Positions 35,998-43,424 of a stretch of 64,000 nt of DNA are shown piece by piece (position 1 is the stretch's first letter; each line of letters begins with the position of its first letter). The stretch is from assembly GCF_050946405.1 (NCBI RefSeq), contig NZ_JBMNUS010000003.1, positions 62,001 to 126,000 on the forward strand. The letters are read 5' to 3'. The position numbers were made by a program, and so were the translations under genes. The notes below the pieces were generated by a model. That model made no database searches, was not told where the DNA came from, and was given only the letters and a program-made list of their open reading frames with translations. Source of the stretch: Pseudochelatococcus sp050946405 (GTDB lineage: Bacteria > Pseudomonadota > Alphaproteobacteria > Rhizobiales > Beijerinckiaceae).

Positions 35998-36039
35998 CGG
36001 GGCCCGGTTCGCCAATCGATCAGGGGGGCAAGGTTTGGC

Positions 36040-36360
36040 ATGCCTATCGTAACTTACATCGACTCGTCCGGCGCGGCGCGGAGCGTCGACGCCGCGCCGG
36101 GAGCCACGGTGATGGAAGCCGCCGTTCGTCATGCGATCCCGGAAATCCTCGGGGATTGCGGCGGTGCGTGCGCCTGCGCCACCTGCCATGTCTATGTCGA
36201 TGAGGAATGGATCGACGCCGTGGGCGAGCCGGAGCCGATGGAGGAGGACATGCTCGATTTCGCGCTCGACGTGCGGCCGACTTCCCGGCTCTCGTGCCAG
36301 ATCCGCATCACTCCGGCGCTCGACGGCCTCGTGGTCCATACGCCCGTGCGCCAGGCCTGA
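36040..36360 (+). CDS. [2Fe-2S] ferredoxin, adrenodoxin type
   Basis: 106 residues. Cluster ligands C-x5-C-x2-C in DCGGACACATCHVYV and the fourth Cys in RLSCQIRI; the M-E-E-D-M-L-D acidic helix that docks to reductase or client follows. Similar to ferredoxin VI (FdxE/Adx type) that donates electrons to P450s or to Fe-S assembly. Alone, with no partner gene adjacent. An atypically long upstream region carries the CtrA box and the 79-bp inverted repeat. Confidence 0.92.
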   Translation: MPIVTYIDSSGAARSVDAAPGATVMEAAVRHAIPEILGDCGGACACATCHVYVDEEWIDAVGEPEPMEEDMLDFALDVRPTSRLSCQIRITPALDGLVVHTPVRQA

Positions 36361-36603
36361 CGTGCCGAAGATTGCGTCCGCCGGCGCGTTGCGGTGGATG
36401 CGGTTGACGAAGGACAAGGCCGGCCGGGGTCTTTGCCGCGATACTGCGGCATGGCAGGCGGAGCGGATAGCGCGTCGCGTGAGGAAAACACGTCGATTCC
36501 GGAAGATGGATCATTCCCGCGTTTCAGCGAAATATAAGTTACGGTAAAATCAAAAAGATAGGGTGCCGGTTCTGCATTCCGTCGGAACGCCGCGCGCTCG
36601 AGA

Positions 36604-36703
36604 GCAGTTTGCGTTCAAATCGATCCATCGAATTGAATGCAAGTTGCGGTAAAATATAGAACTTGGAGCGGCGTGACGATTCCACCTGAATGCACGCCGC
36701 TCT
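36604..36703. repeat. Dispersed palindromic element, family A, copy 3
   Basis: Same orientation and order as copy 1: ttgcgttcaa (36609-36618)/ttgaatgcaa (36633-36642), linker gcggtaaaat, then gagcggcgt (36666-36674)/acgccgctc (36694-36702). Ends 25 bases before the universal stress gene. An incomplete fragment (aagttacggtaaaat, 36536-36550) lies just upstream. The 368-bp gap 36361-36728 holds these and no gene. Confidence 0.85.
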
Positions 36704-36728
36704 GTCCCGCACGATGCAAGGAGAACGG

Positions 36729-37157
36729 ATGATGTTCAAGAAAATTCTCGTCCCGGTCGATCTGGCGGATCTCGATATCGCGCGCGTGGCGGTCACGCGG
36801 GCTGCGGCGCTGGCGCGGGAATCGGGCGGAACCATCCGGCTGGTTTACGTCCGTTCCGTGCTGCCCGTCGCTTTCGTGGAATTCGTGCCGCCCAACTTCG
36901 ATACGGAGCAGGAGCAGCAGTCCGCGGAGGAACTGGCGGAATTCGCCAAGAGCGTGCCGCTGCCGCCCGAGCGCGTGTCGACGGCGGTGCGGCTTGGCGC
37001 GGTCTATAATGAAGTGCTTGAGGAAGCGTCCGAGATCGGGGCCGATCTGATCGTCGTCTCCTCGCATCAGCCCGGCGTGTCGACCTATCTCATCGGCTCG
37101 AACGCGGCGACCATCGTTCGCCACGCCACCTGCTCCGTGCTCGTGCTGCGCGGCTGA
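36729..37157 (+). CDS. Universal stress protein (UspA family)
   Basis: 142 residues, one Usp domain: KILVPVDLAD at the start and the nucleotide-binding G-x2-G-x9-G-S type loop near the end (SSHQPGVSTYLIGSNAATIVRHATCSVLV). ATP binding is likely. ATG 36729 is preceded by aaggaga. The family A element ends 25 bases upstream, inside its probable leader. Confidence 0.92.
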   Translation: MMFKKILVPVDLADLDIARVAVTRAAALARESGGTIRLVYVRSVLPVAFVEFVPPNFDTEQEQQSAEELAEFAKSVPLPPERVSTAVRLGAVYNEVLEEASEIGADLIVVSSHQPGVSTYLIGSNAATIVRHATCSVLVLRG

Positions 37158-37178
37158 TCCGCCGGCACGACGAAGGAA

Positions 37179-37204
37179 GGCCGGCGCCCTTGCGGACGCC
37201 GGCC
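37179..37204. terminator. Hairpin between convergent usp and Spy-like genes
   Basis: ggccggcg/cgccggcc 8-bp stem with a 10-base loop lies between the two convergent stop codons; there is no T-run, so termination is only probable. Confidence 0.4.
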
Positions 37205-37235
37205 GATGTCGTTTCCGGCGATGGCCCGTCGGCGA

Positions 37236-37772
37236 TCAGCGGGCCGGGCGCGGCGCATGCCCGCCGGGGTGGGGGCCGTCGCCGAGCGCCTCGCGCAGCA
37301 GCGGGCCGAAGCGGCGCTTCTGGGCGTCGTCGAGGCTGTCGTAGAGGGGCTTGGCCGCTTCCGCGAGCTTGGTGAGGTTGTCCGCCCGCTCCCGCAGGCC
37401 CGTGGCCTGACGGGTGAGTTGCTCCAGAGCATCCGGGCGCTCGCCGCGCTCCCTGCCTTCCGGTCCGCCGCGACGCTCGGCGAAACGCTCCGCCCGCTCG
37501 TCGGCGATGCCGCGGAGCGCCGTTTCGAGCGTGCTCCAGTGCGGTTCCTGCGCCTGCGTCAACTGAAGGCCGGCCTTCAACGCCGCGAGACGGGCGGCGG
37601 TGAACGCGGCGCGATCCTCCGGCGTCAGGCGCGGTCCATGATGGCCGCCTTCATGCCTTTCCGCTGCGGGCCGGGCAGGCTTGCCGGCAGACTCGCCGGC
37701 CGGCTGCGCCATGACATGCGTCAGGCTGCCGAGAAGCAGCGCGGCTGAAGTGGCGACGATGGCAATCTTCAT
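37236..37772 (-). CDS. Spy/CpxP family (LTXXQ) periplasmic protein
   Basis: 178 residues: a signal peptide (MKIAIVATSAALLLGSLTHVMAQ), a His/Pro-rich linker, then a helical domain with LTQAQ (LTXXQ motif) near residue 98 and a second helical stretch with LYDSLDDAQKRRF. Spy-type proteins are ATP-independent periplasmic chaperones induced by envelope stress. ATG 37772. Upstream lies the AT-rich gap. Confidence 0.85.
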   Translation of the reverse strand: MKIAIVATSAALLLGSLTHVMAQPAGESAGKPARPAAERHEGGHHGPRLTPEDRAAFTAARLAALKAGLQLTQAQEPHWSTLETALRGIADERAERFAERRGGPEGRERGERPDALEQLTRQATGLRERADNLTKLAEAAKPLYDSLDDAQKRRFGPLLREALGDGPHPGGHAPRPAR

Positions 37773-38112
37773 ATCCTGACATCCTTTCGGGTCGGTGTCT
37801 GTTGCGATATGAAAAGTATGCGGGCGGTCCGCCTTCGTTTCAAATTAATTTTCCTTAAGGCTGTGTTCATGTATCGATAATGTTTTGAATACATAATTAT
37901 GTTAAGAATTTATTTCAACTTATCCTGCATTCCCATGTAATGAAAATTTCTTATTTGTTGGATGTTGTCGGGGGCCGCCACTGTGTTGGATGGCGACTAT
38001 CCAGGAAAGACCTCGCTAAGCCTATGTGTTCTTTTATTGTTCTTGAGTCGTGATGTCGCTCGCATTATGATGCCCGCGTGTTGGCCGCTTTTGCGGATTT
38101 CGGGGATGGCGG
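37773..38112. other. AT-rich intergenic region
   Basis: 340 bp, strikingly poorer in G and C than the rest of the window, with runs such as ttttgaatacataattatg and aaaatttcttattt. It separates two divergent genes and must hold their promoters. I see no gene, tRNA or clear hairpin in it. Confidence 0.7.
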
Positions 38113-39651
38113 ATGGTTGCGCGCGTGGCGACGGTGGCTTTCGAGGGGATCGAGGCGCGTCCGGTTGACGTGCAGGTGCTCGTCTCGTCGGGGGCGGTGG
38201 CGTTTTCGATCGTCGGCCTGCCGGACAAGGCGGTGGGCGAATCGCGTGAGCGGGTGCGCGCGGCGCTGACGGCTTCGGGGCTTGCGATGCCCGCCCGGCG
38301 CGTCACGGTCAATCTCGCGCCGGCGGACATGCCGAAGGAGGGATCGCATTACGATCTGCCGATCGCGCTGGCCGTCATGGCCGCGATCGGCGCGATCCCG
38401 GCGGATGCGCTGGCGGGTTTTGTCGTGCTCGGCGAACTGGCGCTCGACGGCACGCTCGCGCCGGTGGCCGGCGTGCTGCCCGCGGCGATGGCGGCGGCGG
38501 CGCGCGGTCTCGGTCTCGTCTGCCCCGCCGCATGCGGCCCGGAGGCGGCCTGGGCGGGCGGCGATCTCGACATCGTTGCGCCCGTGTCGCTGGTGCAACT
38601 CGCCAACCATGTCAGGGGAACGCAGGTGCTGGCGCGGCCCTCGCCGGCGCTGGCGCGGATATCCGGGGCGATGCCCGATCTCGCGGACATTCGCGGGCAG
38701 GAGAGCGCCCGCCGCGCGCTGGAAATCGCGGCGGCAGGCAATCACAACCTGCTGCTGCACGGCCCGCCGGGCAGCGGAAAATCGATGCTGGCAAGCCGCC
38801 TGCCGTCGATCCTGCCGCCGCTGACCCCGCGCGAGCTGCTGGACGTGTCCATGATACACTCGGTCGCGGGCCTGCTGGCCGAAGGGGCGCTGACGGACAG
38901 GCGGCCGTTCCGCGCGCCGCATCATTCGGCGTCGATGCCGGCGCTCGTGGGCGGCGGCGCCCATGCGCGGCCGGGGGAGGTGTCGCTGGCGCACAACGGC
39001 GTGCTGTTTCTGGACGAGTTGCCGGAATTTTCTCCCCAGACGCTCGACAGCCTGCGCCAGCCGATGGAAACGGGCGAGGTGCTGATCGCCCGCGCCGCCA
39101 GACGCGCGGTGTATCCCGCGCGCTTCCAGCTCGTCGCGGCGATGAACCCCTGCCGCTGCGGCCATGCGACGGAGCCGGGCTTCGCCTGCCGCCGCCAGCC
39201 CAACGACCGCTGCATGGCGCAATATCAGTCGCGTCTCTCCGGCCCCCTGCTCGACCGTATCGATCTTGTGATCGAGGTGCCGGCGGTGACGGCGGCCGAT
39301 CTCCTCCTGCCGCAGGCGACGGAAGGGTCGGCGGCGGTCGCGGCGCGGGTGGGCGCGGCAAGGGACTTGCAGGCGCATCGCTACCGCTCGCTCGGCCTTG
39401 CCGGGGAAACAACCAACGCGCATTGTCCGCCGCCCGTGCTGGAGGAGGTGGCGCGGCCCGACGGCGCCGGCCTCGCCCTGCTGCGCGACGCCGCCGAGAC
39501 CATGCGCCTGTCGGCGCGCGGCTATCATCGCGTGCTGCGCATGGCGCGCACCCTTGCGGACCTCGACGGCGAGGCGCATGTCGGCCGGCCGCATCTGCTG
39601 GAGGCGTTGGCCTATCGCGGCGGCATCGGCCGGATCGCCGCCGCCGCCTGA
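38113..39651 (+). CDS. YifB/ComM family Mg-chelatase-like ATPase
   Basis: 512 residues: N-terminal Lon-like fold (VQVLVSSGAVAFSIVGLPDKAVGESRERV), an AAA+ core with Walker A GPPGSGKSM and Walker B LFLDELPEF, and the C-terminal YifB domain with CRCG/C zinc-like motif (NPCRCGHAT...C). ComM-type proteins act as branch-migration helicases promoting integration in natural transformation; outside competent species they are common. Single gene. Confidence 0.92.
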   Translation: MVARVATVAFEGIEARPVDVQVLVSSGAVAFSIVGLPDKAVGESRERVRAALTASGLAMPARRVTVNLAPADMPKEGSHYDLPIALAVMAAIGAIPADALAGFVVLGELALDGTLAPVAGVLPAAMAAAARGLGLVCPAACGPEAAWAGGDLDIVAPVSLVQLANHVRGTQVLARPSPALARISGAMPDLADIRGQESARRALEIAAAGNHNLLLHGPPGSGKSMLASRLPSILPPLTPRELLDVSMIHSVAGLLAEGALTDRRPFRAPHHSASMPALVGGGAHARPGEVSLAHNGVLFLDELPEFSPQTLDSLRQPMETGEVLIARAARRAVYPARFQLVAAMNPCRCGHATEPGFACRRQPNDRCMAQYQSRLSGPLLDRIDLVIEVPAVTAADLLLPQATEGSAAVAARVGAARDLQAHRYRSLGLAGETTNAHCPPPVLEEVARPDGAGLALLRDAAETMRLSARGYHRVLRMARTLADLDGEAHVGRPHLLEALAYRGGIGRIAAAA

Positions 39652-39786
39652 CAGCGGCCGGACAGTGATCCGCTGTGGCGAACATGCAACAAGTCGCCGC
39701 CGACGCGCTTATTCCCACAGGTGTTAACCGCATTGCAATAACTTGCTGGCGGCAACCGCGCCGGCGTCCTATGGTGGAGGTGCAGG

Positions 39787-39808
39787 AAACTTTCGACAAA
39801 CTTTCGAC
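39787..39808. repeat. 11-bp tandem duplication upstream of the 85-residue gene
   Basis: aaactttcgac occurs twice back to back (39787-39797, 39798-39808), 20 bases before the start codon; may be an operator or a chance duplication. Confidence 0.6.
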
Positions 39809-39828
39809 GCAGCCGGGTGAGCGCACGC

Positions 39829-40086
39829 ATGATCATAGACCAGAACGAAGCGGACGATTTCCATGACGTGATGGAAGAGAAGCGCGCGGCGCTCTTCTAC
39901 GTCAAGGAAGCCTTCGCCGAGGCGCAGCTCGACGGTCTCGACGAGGATTGCGTCGCCCACGCGGCGCTGTTCGCGGCCTTTCACGCGCTTGTGAGCACCT
40001 ATGGCGAGGAGGCCGTGGCGGATTTCGCCGAGCGTCTGCCCGACCGCGTGCGCGCCGGCTGTTTTTCGTCCGGCCCCCGTCATTGA
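39829..40086 (+). CDS. Small conserved acidic protein, function unknown
   Basis: 85 residues, mostly helical and acidic (DDFHDVMEEKRAALFYVKEAF, FHALVSTYGEEAVADFAERLPDRV). No domain recognised. It stands 46 bases upstream of the DUF1491 gene in the same direction, as seen in many Hyphomicrobiales, so the two may work together. ATG 39829 has gggtgag upstream; GTG 39817 is in frame and possible. Confidence 0.7.
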   Translation: MIIDQNEADDFHDVMEEKRAALFYVKEAFAEAQLDGLDEDCVAHAALFAAFHALVSTYGEEAVADFAERLPDRVRAGCFSSGPRH

Positions 40087-40132
40087 GCAAGATGCCGCTG
40101 TCCATTGCGATGCCGCCGATGAAAGGCCCGCC

Positions 40133-40477
40133 ATGCGGCTGAAAAGCGACATATGGGTTGCCGCCTATCTGCGCCGCTGCGGCGTGGAGGGGGTGCCCGC
40201 CGTGCTGCGCCGGCGCGGGGCGGCGGAGGCGGGCGCGATTTTCGTGCTGCTCGATCGGCTCAACGGGACGGTGGCGCTGTTCGGTCCCGCGCCCCAGAGC
40301 CTTGCCGACGAGGATGCCGGCCTGCGCCTGTTCGCGCCGCTCCCCCTCAAGCCCGAGCCGACGCCCGCCGTGGCGGAGGCGCGGTTGCGGCAGGAAGCGG
40401 CGTTCGACTCCGATCTGTGGATCGTGGAAGTCGAGGATCGCCAGGGGCGGCATTTTCTGGATCTCGCGAAAGAATAA
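40133..40477 (+). CDS. DUF1491 family protein
   Basis: 114 residues with the family order: RLKSDIWVAAYLRRC at the start, GAIFVLLDRL, FDSDLWIVEVEDRQGRHFL at the end. Function unknown. aaagg lies eight bases before ATG 40133. Convergent with the LysR gene. Confidence 0.85.
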   Translation: MRLKSDIWVAAYLRRCGVEGVPAVLRRRGAAEAGAIFVLLDRLNGTVALFGPAPQSLADEDAGLRLFAPLPLKPEPTPAVAEARLRQEAAFDSDLWIVEVEDRQGRHFLDLAKE

Positions 40478-40478
40478 A

Positions 40479-40524
40479 GCATTTCCGCATTCCGGCGAGA
40501 GGTGGAGATGCGAGGCGGAAATGC
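40479..40524. repeat. Palindrome between DUF1491 and LysR genes
   Basis: gcatttccgc (40479-40488) and gcggaaatgc (40515-40524) bracket 26 bases. The arms resemble hairpin b at 8148-8192; probably another member of that palindrome set or a shared terminator. Confidence 0.55.
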
Positions 40525-40557
40525 ATGGCGTGCCGGGGCGGTATCCGCGGATGCGTT

Positions 40558-41478
40558 TCAGACCGGCAGGCCCCGGTCCCACGGCGGCACGGGAGAAAAC
40601 CGCTCCCCGAGAAAATCGATCAGCGCCCGCACTTTCGCCGGCGGCCGCCGGTCATGCGGAAAGACGGCGTGGACGTTGCCGGTCTCCACGGTCGGCAGTT
40701 CGAGAAGGATCGGCGCGAGCCGCCCGGCGCGAATCGCATCGCCGACGAGAAAGGTGGGCTGGTAGATGATTCCCTGCCCCGCCTCCGCCGCGATGACGAG
40801 CACGTCGCCGTTGTTGACGCGCAGATTGCCTGCGACGCGCACCGACGCCCCGATCGGGCCGAAAGGCCAGCGGTCGGTGCCGACGCGCTGCGACAGCGTG
40901 TAGCCGAGGCAATTATGGTTGCCGAGATCGGCGACCGAGCGCGGCGTGCCGTGACGGTCGAGATAGGCCGGTGACGCGCACAGCATGTTGCGGCACGGCG
41001 CGAGCTTGCGCGCGATGAGCCGCGAGGCCGCGAGCACGCCGATGCGCACGGCCATGTCCCAGCCTTCTTCCACGAGATCGACCACGCGGTCGTTGAGCCC
41101 GAGCTCGATATCGAGCTGCGGATGCGCCGCGAGGAACGCCGGCAGCACGGGCGCGATCTGGCGGATGCCGAAGGAATAGGGTACGTTGAGACGCAGCACG
41201 CCGCGCGGCTCGACGTTGCCCGCGCCAGCCTCCACCTCGGCTTCCGCCACCTCCGGCAGAATGCGCAGGCAGGCGTCGTGAAAGCGCCGGCCCGCTTCGG
41301 TCAGCGTCAGACGACGGGTCGTGCGGTGCAGCAGCTTCGCGCCGAGCCGCGCCTCGAGCGCCGCGACATGCTTCGTCACCATCGTCTGCGACAACCCGCA
41401 AAGCCGCGCCGCGGCAGTGAAGCTGCCGGCAGCCACCACTTTCGTGAACACGCTCATGCTCGTCAGCCGGTCGAGCAT
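40558..41478 (-). CDS. LysR family transcriptional regulator
   Basis: 306 residues: winged HTH at about 5-65 (FTKVVAAGSFTAAARLCGLSQTMVTKHVAALEARLGAKLLHRTTRRLTLTEAG) and a PBP2_CrgA-like effector domain. ATG 41478 follows gaggga; GTG 41484 is possible. Divergent from doxX across 164 bp; by LysR habit it may control the doxX-VOC genes. Confidence 0.9.
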   Translation of the reverse strand: MLDRLTSMSVFTKVVAAGSFTAAARLCGLSQTMVTKHVAALEARLGAKLLHRTTRRLTLTEAGRRFHDACLRILPEVAEAEVEAGAGNVEPRGVLRLNVPYSFGIRQIAPVLPAFLAAHPQLDIELGLNDRVVDLVEEGWDMAVRIGVLAASRLIARKLAPCRNMLCASPAYLDRHGTPRSVADLGNHNCLGYTLSQRVGTDRWPFGPIGASVRVAGNLRVNNGDVLVIAAEAGQGIIYQPTFLVGDAIRAGRLAPILLELPTVETGNVHAVFPHDRRPPAKVRALIDFLGERFSPVPPWDRGLPV

Positions 41479-41642
41479 CGGCACCGTTCCCTCATCCGCT
41501 TATTTCACACTGTCAGTTATTATTATTATGCACAAAGGCATGATTAACACCATCAGGGAAATTAACGATAGTGCGAGGCAGCATCACGGCTTTCTCGTCC
41601 GCCACCGGCCGTTCCGGCCGGCGCTTTTCGCAAGGAGCAACC

Positions 41643-42038
41643 ATGTCTTTGACCGCAAAACTCGACAGCTATCGTCCGCAGGCGCTCGCCGTTCTGCGCA
41701 TCGCCTCCAGCCTTTTCTTCCTTCAGCACGGTCTCGCCAAGCTCATCCGCTTTCCTTATGTGGAGCAGCTCGCCAACGTGCCGCTGTTTTCGCAGTTCGG
41801 CATCGGCGGCATCATCGAGGTGACGGGCAGTCTCCTTATCCTGGTCGGCTTCTACACGCGCGCGGCCGCCTTCATCGTGTCCGGTCTCGCGGCGGTGGCG
41901 TATTTCCAGTTCCACGCGCCGAGCAATTTCTTCCCGATTCTCAACGGCGGCGAGCTGGTGGCGCTGTTCTCCTTCGTGTTCTTCTACCTGATCTTCGCCG
42001 GCCCCGGCGCGTGGAGCCTCGACGGCAGGCGCGGCTAA
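41643..42038 (+). CDS. DoxX family membrane protein
   Basis: 131 residues and four membrane helices (ALAVLRIASSLFFLQHGLAKL; GIGGIIEVTGSLLILVGFYTR; AAFIVSGLAAVAYFQF; LVALFSFVFFYLIFAG). Sits opposite a LysR gene and 190 bases before a VOC gene. aaggag precedes ATG 41643. DoxX proteins take part in oxidative-stress or quinone-linked redox complexes. Its TAA stop belongs to a family B repeat. Confidence 0.9.
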   Translation: MSLTAKLDSYRPQALAVLRIASSLFFLQHGLAKLIRFPYVEQLANVPLFSQFGIGGIIEVTGSLLILVGFYTRAAAFIVSGLAAVAYFQFHAPSNFFPILNGGELVALFSFVFFYLIFAGPGAWSLDGRRG

Positions 42039-42134
42039 AGCGCTTTCCGATCAAACGGAATCGTTTGATCGCGCAGAATTCGCTCAGAACAAGGAAACCG
42101 GAATATGTCCCGGGATTGAAACAGGACATGTTCC
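42036..42134. repeat. Dispersed palindromic element, family B, copy 2, plus hairpin
   Basis: The first 36 bases (42036-42071) are the inverted form of the 10781 element: taaagcgctttccgatc then cgatcaaacg-gaat-cgtttgatcg, a 10-bp stem with 4-base loop. A second stem, ggaatatgtcc/ggacatgttcc (42100-42110/42124-42134), follows. The element supplies the doxX stop codon. Confidence 0.8.
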
Positions 42135-42230
42135 AGGCATAAGGCTCCGTCCCGGCACGGCGGCCGGGCGCCTCACAGCGCCCGGCGCCACGGGGTCAAG
42201 AAAAATCACAAGAAGAACGACACGAAAGGC

Positions 42231-42755
42231 ATGATCATGAGCAGACTTCCCGTCATCGAACCCGCGCTGACCCCGAAATCCATCGATCCGGGCGTGCGCA
42301 TCGGCCATGTTCATCTCAAGGTCGCCGATCTCGATCGCGCGCTGGCTTTCTACAACGGCGTGCTCGGTTTCGAGCTGATCCAGCGTTACGGTTCCCGCGC
42401 GGCCTTCGTCTCGGCCGGCGGCTACCACCACCACATCGGTCTCAACACCTGGGAGAGCGCCGGCGGCCATCCGCCCGCGCCGGGCACGACCGGCCTCTAT
42501 CATGTGGCGATCCTCTATCCCACGCGCGCGAGCCTCGCGGATGCGCTGCGGCGGCTGATCGCGGCGGGCATCGAACTCGACGGCGCCAGCGACCACGGCG
42601 TCAGCGAGGCGCTCTACCTGCGCGACCCGGATCAGAACGGCGTGGAGCTTTATCGGGATCGCCCGCAGGAAGAATGGCCGCGCGGCGCCAGGGGCGAACT
42701 GGCGATGGTGACGGAGCCGCTCGATCTGCGGGCGCTGCTGGCCGCGGCTGCGTAA
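42231..42755 (+). CDS. VOC family (extradiol dioxygenase/glyoxalase-like) protein
   Basis: 174 residues with two beta-alpha-beta-beta-beta modules: IGHVHLKVADLDRALAFYNGVLGFE opens the first and TGLYHVAILYPTRASLADALRRL the second; metal ligands His (GHVHLKV, LYHVAI) and Glu (NGVELY) are present. Similar to CatE-like catechol dioxygenase domains, but substrate is not inferable. gaaagg precedes ATG 42231. Confidence 0.85.
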   Translation: MIMSRLPVIEPALTPKSIDPGVRIGHVHLKVADLDRALAFYNGVLGFELIQRYGSRAAFVSAGGYHHHIGLNTWESAGGHPPAPGTTGLYHVAILYPTRASLADALRRLIAAGIELDGASDHGVSEALYLRDPDQNGVELYRDRPQEEWPRGARGELAMVTEPLDLRALLAAAA

Positions 42756-42765
42756 GGCAGGTTTC

Positions 42766-43263
42766 TCAGCGGGCGCCGCCCGCCCGCCGCCGGGGCTTGG
42801 GTGTTTGCATCGGCCAGTCCACGATGCGCTCCGGCAGTTCCTCCAGCGCGATCTCGTCCTCGCTCGCCACGACGCGCCCGCGCACCGAAACGCCCGCCTC
42901 GTGCACCGTGCGCGGGTCGCCCGAGACCAGCGGGTGCCACCAGTGCAGGTCCGAGCCCTCCCGGATGAGGCGATAGGCGCATGTCGGCGGCAGCCACCCG
43001 ATGCGCGCCACTTCCGCCGGCGTGAGGCGGATGCAGTCCGGCACTTTTTCCTGCCGGTTCGCGTAGTCCTTGCACCGGCAGGTGCCGGCGTCGAGCAGGC
43101 GGCAGGAAACGTCTGTCGCGTAGATCTGCCCGGTATCCTCGTCCTCGAGCTTCACGAGACAGCAGCGCCCGCACCCGTCGCACAGCGCCTCCCACTCCTG
43201 CTGCGACATCTCCCCGAGCGTCTTTGTCTTCCAGAAGGGCGATGCCGAAGCGTTCAAGGTCAT
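42766..43263 (-). CDS. YcgN family cysteine-cluster protein (UPF0260)
   Basis: 165 residues with the cysteine cluster CDGCGRCCLVKLED near residue 28 and later TCRCKDY, DCIRLTP, TCAYRL, as in YcgN and other CxxCxxCC zinc/iron-binding proteins. Ten bases downstream of the VOC gene and convergent with it. Function unknown. Confidence 0.88.
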   Translation of the reverse strand: MTLNASASPFWKTKTLGEMSQQEWEALCDGCGRCCLVKLEDEDTGQIYATDVSCRLLDAGTCRCKDYANRQEKVPDCIRLTPAEVARIGWLPPTCAYRLIREGSDLHWWHPLVSGDPRTVHEAGVSVRGRVVASEDEIALEELPERIVDWPMQTPKPRRRAGGAR

Positions 43264-43424
43264 TCTCCGCAAACAGGGCGCGTGTGAGTTCGATACAACA
43301 TCGCGCGGCAAACGGCGCGCGGATTAAGGATGTCTGTCTTTGGCGACGGCCGCACGATTGCGATAGCGCGCAAGGTGGACTACCAAAGGAAAAGTCGTCA
43401 GCTTCGCTCAGGGGAGCGATCGCG

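Noticed and set aside
39651..39679. Stem acagcgg/ccgctgt after yifB as terminator
   Set aside because: Seven-base stem with a 12-base loop and no T-run; too weak to call.
39709..39721. DnaA-box-like ttattccca near 39.7 kb
   Set aside because: One mismatch, single copy, no cluster and no dnaA or replication genes nearby.
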